Part shown: in pieces, positions 15,001 to 21,662 of the stretch
How the letters are laid out: each line of letters starts with the position of its first letter
How positions within the stretch are numbered: position 1 is the first letter of the stretch
Assembly (NCBI GenBank): GCA_001724265.1
Contig: MEDY01000033.1
Span: forward strand, 124,001-188,000
Source of the DNA: Rhizaria sp. SCN 62-66
Lineage: Eukaryota; Rhizaria, unplaced
Direction of reading: 5' to 3'
Length of the DNA stretch: 64,000 nt
Made by a program: the position numbers and the translations under genes
Notes under the pieces: generated by a model
What the model was told of the DNA's origin: nothing
Seen by the model: only the letters and a program-made list of their open reading frames with translations
The model's database searches: none

Positions 15001-18000
15001 ACACGCGCATGCACGGAGTCTAACCTCTTTTCACTCGTCTCAACCGTGCTTGCGTCAAGCAAAGACACGACCGCGTCGGCGGTGCATGCCAGCACTCGTG
15101 ACAACACCGCCTATGTGGGCGGTGCTTCACTCATCAAGACGGTTGCTTTCCCCGACCCTGCCCTGTCTGGTGTTCTTGGTAACCCGATGCGGCTCGATTT
15201 TTCGCGCTTCTTTAACCACATCCCTTTTGCTGGTGTACTCACCGCGGCCGGTCTCCCCCCCGCCACAGTCACCACTGTCACCGAACACGTCCGCAGCTTC
15301 CTCGTCGACGGCGGCACTAGCGTAATCGCCTCGCGGCCCCCGCGCACCCCGAGGCCGCCCCCTCAAGACCCCGCCGCAGCCAGGGCCTTGCGGCGCCAGA
15401 AGTCTCTTGCCAAGGCCGCCGAGAAGCGCGCGGCCAGGGTTGCGCTCAAGCTGGCGCGGCTCGAAGGCGCCCGCGCGATCGTGGCGTCGCGGAAGGCTGC
15501 GCGGGAAGAGCGCCGCGCCGCGGCCCAGCTCGAAAAGGAAGAGCGCGCGGTCCTGGCCTCTCTCAAACGGGAGGGCCGACTCACGGTCGCGGTTGAGGCA
15601 GCAAGGGAGGCGAAGAAAGTGGCGCTGGCGGTGCGACTGGCGGCGCGGGAGCGGATGAAGAGGGCCGAGACGGCTCTCACTGTCGCTGTCAGGCGCGTTC
15701 GGCGCAAGCCCGCCGCCGCTACGTCTGCTGCTTCGGTGGTGCGACAAGAGGATCTGCTGCAGGAGCAATGGGGGACGAATGTTCAACAGAACCGGCCGCC
15801 GTTGCTGGAAACGCCGGAGCAGCGCGCTCAACGTGAGCTCTTGCGTGCCCAACAGCGCGGCAGCGTTGTCTTGCAACGTTGGAGCACGTCCCCAGGGCCG
15901 TTCTCACAGGACACCGTGCATGTGATGTGCCGTAGGTTGTGCAAGTTCTTCTTGCAGATGTACGTGTTTGTCATGAGGGGTCTGCGGGGCCAAGTCAAGC
16001 TTTTTGCGTCGCCCGACGCGCGGGCCGTTGTCTTCACCGCGATTGGTGTGGTGACGACGCCGCGCCCCGCTCTTGCTCCGACCGCGATGTCCTGGACAGA
16101 GGCTGTGCCTGCAGAGGTCACGGCGGCGCTTGAGGAGCCGACGCTGCGCGCTGCGATGCGTGTCGCGTGGCGGCCCGCGCAGGGCCAGCGCTTCCCTGCG
16201 CGCGCTCTGCTGCCGGCTACAGTGGCCACGGCCGCAAACGCAGTTAAACCGAGGAGCTCCAGTGATAAGGAGTCGGCTCAAGCCGCACTCTCGCCGTCCA
16301 GTTTCACTGCAGGTGACGATAACGCAAAAGATGACGAAAATGGCAAGTCTGCCGATGTTTGCAGTGTGGGTAGCAGTAGTGCGTCGACTGTGCAGTCCAT
16401 AGCAGCGGCGGCCCAGGTCTACGCCGCGGCTGCCGCAGCCACATTAGTCGCCGCCCAAGACCACGATCAGGCACAGCAGCAGATGCAGTGGGCGATGGCG
16501 CAGCGCGACATCCACTGGCACGTACGCACAGATGCTGAGCTTGTGAAGCTATGTACGCTTGCGGAAGGCGCCATCGCGGTTGGTCGCACTGATATCATCG
16601 TCGACATCGTCGCATTGGTGCTTTGGAACACGCTGGAAGTTGCCGCGGCCGCGACATGCCGCACGCCGCACGCCGGAAGCACGCTGCCGCTGCAGTCGGT
16701 GCTGCTCGACGCGAAACTAACTCAGTACACATACAGCGCAGCTGGATTGTCGGTGTCGAACATGCTTATTACCAAGACACTGTTTGATATTGTTGCTGCG
16801 GCTGCCCCGGGCTTTCAACGGAAGGGCCGCGGCGCGTATTACCTGGCCATGGACAAAAACGGCTCTCCTGGTCACAGCTCTCGCGCAAGTTCGAGTTCTA
16901 GTTCAAGTGCGGCCTCTGGTAGAGTCTACACTGCACCGCAACCTGGGTTGTTTGCACTCTCTCTTCAGCAAGAACGCCAGCAGCCAAAGCAGCAACAGCC
17001 GACCGCTGGGCGCGCTTTGCCGTCGCAGCCGCTCTCCCGCTCTGTGCTCACCTCGCTCACCGTCACGGAGACCGCCCCCACCACGGACCTCCTCCACCGC
17101 GTGCCCTGGCTTCCCACTCTCCTGCACACCGACGCACCCGACGCCAACACGCAGGCTCACAGCAGCGCTAGTATTGACCGCAAGGCGGACGAGCAGTGGC
17201 GGTTTGCGTTCTGCTCCCCCGAGTCTGTTGACAGCGCCGCAGCGGTCACGTTGTGCTACGGCGCTTCCCGCCCCGTGGACCCCGCGCTGACCGCCATCAT
17301 CCGCTCCCCGGCCTTCCTCCACTGCGCACTGCTGTGCTCGCGCGTGCTCCGCGCCAGCGGCCACCCCGTGCAGGCGCGCGGGCTGCTCACCTGGGCGCTG
17401 CTCGCCTCCGACGCGACGCCGGTCACCGCGCCCCACTCGACGGTCCTTGCAACGCCCAGAGCGCCCGGCTTCCGCGGCGGCGGGGCGTCGCGGGTGTCGG
17501 TGATGGAACTGTTCGAGCGCGCCACTAAGGACGTAATGGATGCATCGACCGTGGGGAAAGGGGTCGGTGAAACGGCACTCACTTCTGAAGCGTCTCTTCA
17601 GTGCGAGAACGTGAAGAGCATGCGTGCAGAGAGTGACGTGTCTGTCGGCGCCACTGACACTGCAGCAGCCGCGACAGCAACCGCAGCAAGTAAACCTGCA
17701 TTGGACACTGTGCTAGTGCCGGGAGATCGAGTGACTAAGGTGACTGTATCCCTGCCTACAGCACTATGGAGTAATGCTAAAGCTTGCGATGACCTCGCAA
17801 CAAGCACTGCGAGCTTAGGTGACTTCTGTTCACAGAAACCCCAGCAAAAACAGTCCCAAAGCGTTATGTCTGATGACATCTCTCCTAACGACTCTCGTAG
17901 GCGCGCGAGTGCGCGTGCTGATATTCACGATAGTCGTGCGAATACGGAGAACAGTAGCAGTGCTATCGGTTGCGGTAACCCAGCCAGTAACAATGGTCAG

Positions 18001-20472
18001 GATGCTGTCAACCACAGTGCCAGTAATGGTTTCCCTGGACTTGCTACGTACACGTTCAACGCTCCCGTTCGCAGTGCCCGCGTTGGACTTTTGGTCGCGG
18101 CATGGACCGAGCTTGCTGCGAACTGCTTTAGTACAGTGCGGGACTCTCACTCTATTGCCAGGGCTGCTGCTGACGCTGTAATCGCTACCAAACCGAAGAA
18201 GGATGCGGCACCAGCGATGGCCTCTGATCGTAATAGCTGGCTGCTTACGGCGTTCTCTACCCAAGTGACGAAAGTTTCCGGTGATAGCGAAACAGACCAT
18301 CGTGTTACGACACCGCTGCACGCAGCACTTGCGTTAACGCTTGGTCCGTTGCCCGTCAGCTCTACTTCTGTGGAAGAGGACGACAGCGTGGCGATGGATG
18401 TGACGGTCGAGAGTACAACGGCGACGGTGGCAGCTGCTAAAGCGAAGTCTGTGGTCCCGTCCGTGACCCGCATGCATCTCCACATGATCTCCATGCTATT
18501 CACGACGCTCTCCTTCATCGCAGCGCCAGACACTCCGGCCGTGGCCGCTCTGCTCACGCGGCCTTCCCCGCAGACGCTACCCGCGGCGCTCGCGGCCGCG
18601 CTGCGCAAGTCCAGTGACACGTCGCGCTGGGACTTCAAGGCTGCAATGGAGCTGCCCATGGGAATGGTACGCACGCTGGCGATTGCTCCGGTGATTCTGC
18701 CGTATCTCAGCCCCGCGCTGTCTTGCATTGCGAGGCATTTGCTGCAGTGGAGTGGCGCGAAGACTATGGCGCATACGATCACGTACCGCGGGCTGAATGG
18801 CGGCCCTATTGTCAAGACTGACTCGAATGATAGCCCCAGTGCAAGGGCGAGTGCGAGCGCGACTGAAAGTGCAGCCGCATCGATGGGTGGCAGCGATGAT
18901 ACCAGTGGTGTTACCAACAGCGGACGTAATGCTGAGTCTGATCCTGCGAGTGGCAACGCGGACACAGACACGAGCACAAGTAGTGCGAGTACTTCCGTGA
19001 AGCTGGAGCCCGGTCTCAGCAGTACAAGCACCATTGCTATGAGCGATTCTGACGTTACCTCCAACTCCAACGCAGACACTAGTGCCCGCTCCGAGCTCGT
19101 TTCGAGCTCTACCTTGAGTTCAAGTGCAACATCCAGCTTTGATCTCCAGCGTCCATTTGACTATGTTAGTCCACCTCCGCTGGAACCGCTGTCACCGCAA
19201 CCTACAGATCGGTTGACGGCAAATCACGCAATGCTGCCGACGGTTATCGTACACTCTGTCTTCTCCGGTTCGAACCGCACTTACTCCAACGCGCTGCTAC
19301 CACCGAACAGCGCCGCCGCTAACGCTACGCTTGCTACGGTCGCCAGCGCTGCTGCTTCGGCTGCGAGTGCGGCGTGGGAGAGCGCGCACGCCAAGGCGTA
19401 CACAAGCGCGGTCAGTCTCTCGATCACGGGCAATGTCAACAGATCTAGTCTCAACAGCACCGTGGCAAGCAGTAGCTCCGTGGCTATGATGCAGCAAGCG
19501 CAACTGCGTGCTGTCGAGCTTAGTAGCGGCGGCGCTACTCACCCCCAGCTCGCTTGCCGCTTCACGCCTCTACTCAGCACCACAAATGCCTCCAGTACAG
19601 CAGAGGCAGTCTCGGCAGCCGAGACGCATGGGGGGTCGGCTACGCTTTTGGCTGGGGCAGCGGCGGCGGCAACGCGACCCGCGCTAGCCCCGTTGCGTCT
19701 CCCGGCTCCTCTGGCCGCCGTGGCGCTTGGCCACGCAGTGCTGACTCGTGACAACGCCATTCAGGCACTGTCCTTCTACTTACGCGCCGAGAAGGCTCTC
19801 ACGTCGCTAGCTTATCTGCATTTGCACACGCAGCCCGGCCGTGGCAGAGACAACGGCAGCGGCCGCGGCCGGGCTGTGGCTGCAGCGCTTGGAGAGCTGT
19901 ATCTCTATGCTGGCGCTGCGCTCCTGCATCTAGGTGCGACCAAGGTCCTGGCCCAGCGCATTCCGACGCGCATCGCACTCGGAAACCTCGCGTTGGCCTG
20001 CTTTTTTAGGTATCGCATTGCGAGTAACGACTCGTTGACGTCGCTATATTGCCTTGCGCGCGCGTTCACGTGGCTGGGGAATGTGACCAATGCGATGGCA
20101 TTCTACAAGAACACGCTTGTTGCTGCTGAAAATGCTATTGTACGGTGTGAGATGGAAATGCACGACATTTCGACCAAGATTTCGCTTATCAGTCACACGA
20201 ATTGCAGTACCTCGATGGTGAGCTCAGCCGCTGTCTCCGACCCCACCGCTATTCAGTCGACCACAAACGTCGTCGCAGATATCGACGCGACTGCTCAAGA
20301 CGTCGAGGCTCTGGCCGCGGAGGGTCTGGCTGTCGCGGCGGAGAGCGAGATTGCCCGCCGTATCGCCCTGTCGGCCGCGCACAACTTGGCGCTGCTGGCG
20401 CACGATGAGGGCGACCAGGCCTTGGTGGTTGGTCTAAGGCGCAAGTATCCAGAATTACCGGGACAAAAGTGA
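1..20472 (+). CDS. GTF3C3: Giant TPR protein, TFIIIC tau-131/TFIIIC102 (GTF3C3/Tfc4) type, 5'-partial
   Basis: The frame is open from base 1 to the TGA at 20470-20472, about 6,823 codons with no intron. The first in-frame ATG is at 385, so the true start is that ATG or lies left of the window. The N-terminal part has an AT-hook (KRGRGRPKG, about 634-660), an RGG/GR stretch (790-870) and acidic runs (960-1075). Helical TPR-like sequence follows at about 1414-1740 and 2640-2870. The last 260 codons (about 19690-20460) align by eye, block for block, with the C-terminus of human TFIIIC102: the GHAVLTRDN / LGELYLYAGAALLHLG / LYCLARAFTWLGNVTNAMAFY / AHNLALLAHDEGD series. TFIIIC102 recruits TFIIIB to tRNA and 5S genes, and human is about 890 aa. 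Most of the extra length is Ser/Ala/Asn/Asp-rich and probably disordered. The family call rests mainly on the C-terminus; another TPR scaffold is the alternative. Confidence 0.7.
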   Translation, partial: PPTFNGDPQPPSAAAALPSAASVSTASNPTAAAAAAASLAASVAAAAAAPAPATRAAASTYGSRLFGPALLSSSASSSSSRNGNVPTSLLSQSTSSSSLGASASFPFGSGASAAPATRAAAVAAAAAPMNLNGNNSFTSNTRARDDTASASAGPVTAASIAAAAAAAANAALDGVRLQAVMSDAEYNNAVRSGGPADGLDAAGAGTPGVKRGRGRPKGSGSKNKAVLDASSGDGGFANARAPAAFGAVISATHSNSSSSSGSRGGRGRGRGRGRGRGSAVSGRGGRGGSPAAVRGNVSVKNLSLTTGAAGGQNSSGGYNGDDGDDDDDDYFANSGNNSFGGYGAGDDGDDNEDDDDDDGFASLFALGQKYSGGAAAGNTPGAAAGDAEDDDAAAIAEYRAFLRAHGPAKPALTASAPAPSGRRSAAASLRSPLSAPGGSALGGGSFDADDEYVDDDGDDAAVGAVFDADASMNWRKKCRHSVRRAPMPYTLHRVLLIADVAISAGQLVSAAALLLLLIRSGPHVEAFYERLARVQTRQGLAAAAVGSRLLALSLQRTVVLLKPDKQERARLFAAGAAGGMSTALEHAQELELLAGQFQQHVRLLQQLLLTPLPAIPWTETPALQSQTQAQVQQSPSVKVELLSFDGSSNTSSSNSVSANAISSFDAHGSDIDSDSATSCRTADAYCGASPVSGVGAFVPSLASHPVTEHPEDALPARRGAPAQHDTKMAVVTALLLARAAPVPAALLYLANSSIADDNPNIDNAKSTSRFRGGALVRFPYSAPPSSSVVPFPWLACRGLSFHPSQFKGLAVISAPRSLSDDPFLPYMYYQPTYPRLAPRLALPPTVPLLTVTAPALAANITAAVALVNAYAAAVAAEPGGAGLWKTTRAGINLLEWCSLGGRARALALYAQANASLAKAGHSSIGGQLTGAVAGAMKGHLTLVMAQTLSTAASVLGDSSSTQRLLSYPNLYSVDGGDSNASANASVGSNGDGVERPPWALTLSALRSFHATLAATDGLALVTRATVGGSTAGAEAVAAAASAAALVEEARQARYAPSVTNGSDSVTNSDAGVSSSSSNNNSFAEFVNTNNKPASDSAESAASVRATAAAAMAAGSVTGGVSFKTVGKGCVEDPTGLEAQFASDDDSNTDTDSDCESNDESDSIFPTTVDLNETNSSRTSSSSSDASGTRRPAAPAASAAAAYTPVCPAPPPFPPSQEPLWAHITQWSPAPLAELWLRRRALVAAEVDRMRETRSRHARWALFTRRRQTATAALKAAAEAAAAEATEAADELKRAKEEQRHALAEYGLVSDSTSDSTGVVAKAKRAAAAAGTKADRAGNKSATLATAAAVAASAFVAAVKAYREAAVMPLPVSVHARTLATSNGFANSRTAGSKSDCGLASAALEFDNAPLTGGRYNLYGYWVPNDDDALVNGSHSSSSSSSSSSSSSNATALVDTAHTSSNNALSAALAAGDALTDARYAASLRMSTDWLAADAAVAAPASISAVARSPYAMGGVLQAAAQLAGVWLRWRRQAVPSVTADSVARFNCTGATQAAAAAAAAAAAAGGEVDPGLVAEAEAESAVTMATAGVWGHGALSAHALDACAYQGHSSVDDVDDSHDGSDCNKHGHQASHDCGCLCPTHATAAVASAAPAHSHCRQAHCRLHAHLLPHLRRHAPLALLAPPPSYPALWSTAVGGKLGSYLNAELAQLAFKYKTRNNGNVQANASSASVGASADARADGGVASLLGGAAASSSDNSSYPLPNVPPVPLPTPLSLELLEEALAGALATVPPRSLAAVTVGNGAGGADAGLGEALCQARDLWRRVRRNQSRAASATAAESMRDTSDDGDDETESYRASGMSLNSERMSKTRSKRGRKSLDSGVAWHPRVALVIRAIATICARVDAVAKLCDAVVKSESAAEISYQACGGECNSNSRAHSCDHDRTHTRSPSGSSNGLVTAESALASMYLCDSDVENGSCNYTSDRDVSTNDGNNNGFAMAFSFPYPLHPPSPVHSYLRLPHVWIAAAAHTLHSARVQSLQLAHALSKNTSEVIQNRASTFVGSWLDTQQTSITRTGSSPCGLALKDIAVVSPEVGAARRIALLRSSVFAVGYGNNACFCGAGDKMKREVQKLQHELQQLQQQLKECRCTLYCKCGAVECQCFYSCKCPVAKSPRAVQQQLLLQQHKQKLRELLRESKCHAALCKRRSRWGASDEYGYVMAAESAYLSATVTSAPTAADGDDDDEEGGKRKHAAARKINKKTLMKNAPPLRGANSATKTAAALAAATGGEAGDNDGDDNEDDGDDDDADEQEDDEEEDDDDNDEDGGNVDTPRRRRVRTPAGNTPAPASASAISSAAATGAGDGLGLSGSRGNAKPEPMQRPDFLAPAHYSLPLLPSPLWTAPSPAALSWLSLRLRALLAPLLLDIADDDDSDSDYDCDDNDNEDNSFGEHAHTAQPQSAIAFLPPHPTDVDVVHGCTLMPLRRATRYLLSCPSLRSADAAAAVVLRSALAVAGQTCPVADAASSANGAHSSDVAGSDANQGENCAATAPAWLLAQETPQAAAAAAARRRARLMKQIASARSRGGRKLSRTLVTQLFSLEALPASPRFHFPMPYVHSALFLSLPQLPGLKPDHVPPPLTLAATNKPSSASTGGFSTGFAWDSLVLRVTALPLPVQPSLLQPSPLRPAPVRALTRLMGPVDDTGVPAVWNQDDDDLDGGDDDGGDDENDDDDGYTASKDATKTGRDAAANGGVSGRGAAWLSGVGGAGDGIVPVADTVYKSAIALHRKLVRDGLLSDETHVAMWGSSLNPDNNADSDNEDEDEDGEDAGKTADRDSDVRRPLHTLSSVATAPLLALYSVTAPIIANTGAFYIPGRAGAGPPACRAPPQSPALTATLALTLLARGCVAAGAAARALMALQLRAVAALAVVREWEQEGWPVTMTKNCDGSNGNVNQGVYVGDITPLNTDNTKSKSTADAFLPHNVGAVSIVRPLGQPHEALFAVQSRSDGESSQVTVTPSVTLTATLSLLAAVRAQKDMILQSRIWRMPDPSAFTPNTNVADKCDSDRSLSSESGGNASAGCDASNANTGDNGVIAHADPDYSFFTNPTFANNPLVYTFISDSNTAADTANDALNPNATVTDRYAPFGPGIAPTAAYTAAAAHESVMRAGRALLLHRLTLLVAIEKDCLWALEAEAAAAKLSVALAAEVEAAVAEEQQQEQVHKVQTEVSESSASASASAVNASSGDSSAAQKVTVMSLINAVVPKNMRSSSPSLLSWSDEDDGEYMSAPYAGVLTRMFRRVYLPFSLVTPGVPTVTPLLGFDSGDSGYSSSRAMRTHTVARVWRRLPVGLLPYVAPLPHALATALASFQSAQRHDGTTAHVSAFSSKPYLAARRLRVLSTLAWARQVPSPAPTLQSLANGNASPRPSTQSQWLGPSSPLVTGESAVSLCLHLSPRVWDAQALHLLLPTVTPRDNNAANPDTDTVVVGSAEPVLSPSDRDAAAAVRTCRDLLTERPTALLKRVLFADGLQFAWQALAASNADLPQNAPFFAPASAPVPADWRPEPCKWSDPLAGAPTMAAAAASARRDLYMTQARWALERVALETAYLRAVAASATVGSGAGTIGAGAAVTVGSGVGTAGGGAGLWGDIVEAMLALMQMMGSASEINSSVDSIVPSVSYDDMNELSSQPTLMSLPYLLTSPHGATLSQQHRESLVAAAISHFLGTAEVALVGTAVNLTTPRHSIASNGDGTRFTRNGSNYLSNLSEFMTSATGALGPEALRALSAIEVNPLCRPFTDRDDGIAHDHYGQRDTSALSVENVTCALTTAGLWLCRGSCGDGNDSESNTSASGTSAKSSAAAVATSGACSVFSASFAVYNPLSWAPAAALLVQLPVLSKTRTTRASVSLESTAASHGFVPLVIPATRTSATVWWPPLPPAVTGVEDGAKRTGSDAFVHNRASSAQITAIVAAAADLYLSPATQSSHLSGSVTLSQIVRSPLHSAWLRRLLMPLLGSQLALQSAHEVLRGSESNFADDDGGIPQQADANALAVHAHSETSLIRSRRPLLLLGPGTAAAAAGGAACGAPGALALSVTEALVFTASSLRPTTPTVALALRGSEAAEETEEQKEPLVTVATEAIPVPLTFDWETRICGRDEARIKIKSDTKTARLRRARKLELMGHVERTDIFPLQPFQCAYSKTMIARALKNYRMLKDTSADTSTGSSGHGGSVGLLIIPPRPQALLTVVGAGLGMPSLVSNDSELALYTLATDDTTATTTTGARRSRANAHSKAIVAESRAAYARRSFGLLSAACATVFAPESAAALVDVLVRAVTVAAVQGAVAPAVATAPVAALPATTLSRAKLRRISAAPAATAITAGAVVKVNTSSVDAAASAARSYDDGKSDNLRDVMLELVGDAMAQHDDTSAASSGLHLLSSLLQVGHTTAVSATVTRDNLSHTSSIVIDHWRQQRQHLGSETALRKSSQDRLPNDVAAAARLDADALLTVTRMPPLPFWLQGPPKLSTAVTTSATAASMQTALKGETEIVAFRQWVRSQLHTISFPQPLLTRSNAITAHCSLAPSQRSWQAVRLLPWLVTWHAPNPIVTAPLLLLPYALRTDVHLASALVRSAAALALTVATGAAGSGARAAVGLDSDLRSFLKRTFEERKWLAARKSKAAALAAAGTPVLGRPAGSSSQLNAAIDASEAVVLWRRLAKDALLDLMSVTAGMVAFSFACPSLKPSTTQVESRRTKLARKKAAKAAWLASPRGNNSNNSNSSNNSFANIDEDVLNDVNINSDGDDGGDDYADGEDGAEGGQSNFRQAISAQQLRDLAQYLTDTVIPPPREGREDVVLTEKRAATKYLDAYREAYAREMAQKHGKSGIIACYLLGVHFMHETLRVREMKNITTDRAFMLKRRVMAPANENLPLNGRACPPYTVIVTDPVKTVAAMTVLIRKSKMYYAEIALQRDFTMQQRLPQHLRLARQHLLHTYLSKVMSANANAAAVMAVKTRACTESNLFSLVSTVLASSKDTTASAVHASTRDNTAYVGGASLIKTVAFPDPALSGVLGNPMRLDFSRFFNHIPFAGVLTAAGLPPATVTTVTEHVRSFLVDGGTSVIASRPPRTPRPPPQDPAAARALRRQKSLAKAAEKRAARVALKLARLEGARAIVASRKAAREERRAAAQLEKEERAVLASLKREGRLTVAVEAAREAKKVALAVRLAARERMKRAETALTVAVRRVRRKPAAATSAASVVRQEDLLQEQWGTNVQQNRPPLLETPEQRAQRELLRAQQRGSVVLQRWSTSPGPFSQDTVHVMCRRLCKFFLQMYVFVMRGLRGQVKLFASPDARAVVFTAIGVVTTPRPALAPTAMSWTEAVPAEVTAALEEPTLRAAMRVAWRPAQGQRFPARALLPATVATAANAVKPRSSSDKESAQAALSPSSFTAGDDNAKDDENGKSADVCSVGSSSASTVQSIAAAAQVYAAAAAATLVAAQDHDQAQQQMQWAMAQRDIHWHVRTDAELVKLCTLAEGAIAVGRTDIIVDIVALVLWNTLEVAAAATCRTPHAGSTLPLQSVLLDAKLTQYTYSAAGLSVSNMLITKTLFDIVAAAAPGFQRKGRGAYYLAMDKNGSPGHSSRASSSSSSSAASGRVYTAPQPGLFALSLQQERQQPKQQQPTAGRALPSQPLSRSVLTSLTVTETAPTTDLLHRVPWLPTLLHTDAPDANTQAHSSASIDRKADEQWRFAFCSPESVDSAAAVTLCYGASRPVDPALTAIIRSPAFLHCALLCSRVLRASGHPVQARGLLTWALLASDATPVTAPHSTVLATPRAPGFRGGGASRVSVMELFERATKDVMDASTVGKGVGETALTSEASLQCENVKSMRAESDVSVGATDTAAAATATAASKPALDTVLVPGDRVTKVTVSLPTALWSNAKACDDLATSTASLGDFCSQKPQQKQSQSVMSDDISPNDSRRRASARADIHDSRANTENSSSAIGCGNPASNNGQDAVNHSASNGFPGLATYTFNAPVRSARVGLLVAAWTELAANCFSTVRDSHSIARAAADAVIATKPKKDAAPAMASDRNSWLLTAFSTQVTKVSGDSETDHRVTTPLHAALALTLGPLPVSSTSVEEDDSVAMDVTVESTTATVAAAKAKSVVPSVTRMHLHMISMLFTTLSFIAAPDTPAVAALLTRPSPQTLPAALAAALRKSSDTSRWDFKAAMELPMGMVRTLAIAPVILPYLSPALSCIARHLLQWSGAKTMAHTITYRGLNGGPIVKTDSNDSPSARASASATESAAASMGGSDDTSGVTNSGRNAESDPASGNADTDTSTSSASTSVKLEPGLSSTSTIAMSDSDVTSNSNADTSARSELVSSSTLSSSATSSFDLQRPFDYVSPPPLEPLSPQPTDRLTANHAMLPTVIVHSVFSGSNRTYSNALLPPNSAAANATLATVASAAASAASAAWESAHAKAYTSAVSLSITGNVNRSSLNSTVASSSSVAMMQQAQLRAVELSSGGATHPQLACRFTPLLSTTNASSTAEAVSAAETHGGSATLLAGAAAAATRPALAPLRLPAPLAAVALGHAVLTRDNAIQALSFYLRAEKALTSLAYLHLHTQPGRGRDNGSGRGRAVAAALGELYLYAGAALLHLGATKVLAQRIPTRIALGNLALACFFRYRIASNDSLTSLYCLARAFTWLGNVTNAMAFYKNTLVAAENAIVRCEMEMHDISTKISLISHTNCSTSMVSSAAVSDPTAIQSTTNVVADIDATAQDVEALAAEGLAVAAESEIARRIALSAAHNLALLAHDEGDQALVVGLRRKYPELPGQK
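6433..6498 (+). other. Regular CxC cysteine cluster inside the giant TPR protein
   Basis: Within the 1-20472 frame, codons 2145-2166 (counted from base 1) carry eight cysteines as four CxC pairs with spacing C-x-C-x3-C-x-C-x4-C-x-C-x3-C-x-C. A Gln/Leu/Lys-rich predicted coiled coil immediately precedes it (about 6370-6430) and another follows (about 6525-6590), with two further cysteines near 6590-6605. An additional C-x-C lies upstream near 6347-6356. The spacing suggests a metal-binding knot and recalls the CXC (tesmin/TSO1) motif, but it does not fit that consensus fully. Known TFIIIC102 proteins have no such element. Confidence 0.6.
15394..15706 (+). other. Long Arg/Lys/Ala/Glu-rich coiled-coil segment in the giant TPR protein
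   Basis: About 105 codons are almost entirely Ala, Arg, Lys, Glu and Leu with heptad-like spacing and no proline. This predicts a single long charged helix or coiled coil. It separates an ordinary-looking globular island (about 14500-15320, rich in aromatic and aliphatic residues, few repeats) from the next globular island (about 15850-16220). It may be a spacer or dimerisation helix; no homologue is recognised. Confidence 0.55.
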
Positions 20473-21662
20473 TAATGAACAACGAAATGAATGGGTCACA
20501 GACAAACGGTGTCACAAAGACGTCTCATACTTGACTGATGAACATCCCCCCGGGCACATATTGAGGGAATTAAAATCTGTATTTCAACTACACATGTTTT
20601 TGCTCCATAGTTATATCAAAATACAAACTGCACTTATTTATTACGCCTCCAATTGACGATGCCGGAATGATTACATTGGATAGACACTGAAAACAATATA
20701 TTGACTTGTATTGTTGAAATATAATGTGATTTTGTAATATATTTATTTGATTTTGTGCGATAAATTTATGACTATTGCTGTTTTTAACTGTTATGTGATC
20801 TTTAGTAATAATTTACACAGAGGGGATCTTGGGGTATCACAAGTCCTAACCATGAGTGGTCCACAAAATGTGAGATTTTCGAAAAAATGAAATCAAATAT
20901 CGTGGGAAACAAGGACGATAATGCAATAAAACAGTGTAAATTCAAATTGGGGGGGAGCTTTTCAAAAATAATATCACATCGTCACTTTTTCAAGTCAAAA
21001 ATGATTGAAAACTCGTTTTCATTGTCACGCCCATGGTTCTTCTGCGTAGACTGACATAGTTAGGCTAAATTAAACATATCTACTCAAGTATCCACTCTCC
21101 ACGTACTGCTCAAAATTGTACGTTGAAGTATATTACGAGTGGCTCAACTTAAAGGGCACACTACAGCAGCGGAGAACAGTCATGACGCATGCAGAAACTT
21201 GATTTGTAAACATGTACATCTTAAAGTAACTGATGTTTATAGAATCAAAAGTGAATTTATTTACATACGCCAACATGAAAATACACGTATAATCTTAACT
21301 ATTTTCTTGTAAGATGTCGTCATGGTGATATATCTATGTTTCTAGTCACTTTACGTCGATGACAGATATTTACAAACCAGTATAAAGCTAGCTTAACAAC
21401 CTCCTATTGAAAAGTGATACATTTTAGGACACAAAAAAAGCAATATTATACTACATCCAATATTTACTTGCTTTGAAGAGTGTTTTGTATCTGAGGTAAC
21501 TCGGACAAGATTTTGCTCAAGTGGTCTGCACTCGGATGTGACTGTGAGCAGGGCCAAAGTTAGGCCGGACGGTTCGGTTTGGCGAGGGGGAGACGTTGGT
21601 CACCTCGGTCAAGGGGCGGCTTTTGCGTTGGATCGATTTCGGTTGATTTACAATACGTTATA
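20473..21662. other. AT-rich intergenic region between the TFIIIC-like gene and the coactosin-like gene
   Basis: The spacer is sharply AT-rich compared with both flanking coding regions, with no reading frame that looks coding and no recognisable tRNA or repeat family. It should contain the 3' UTR of the upstream gene and the promoter of the downstream one. An AATAAA at 20925-20930 is about 450 bp past the stop and is not a convincing poly(A) signal. The last 100 bases before ATG 21663 become GC-richer. Confidence 0.6.
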
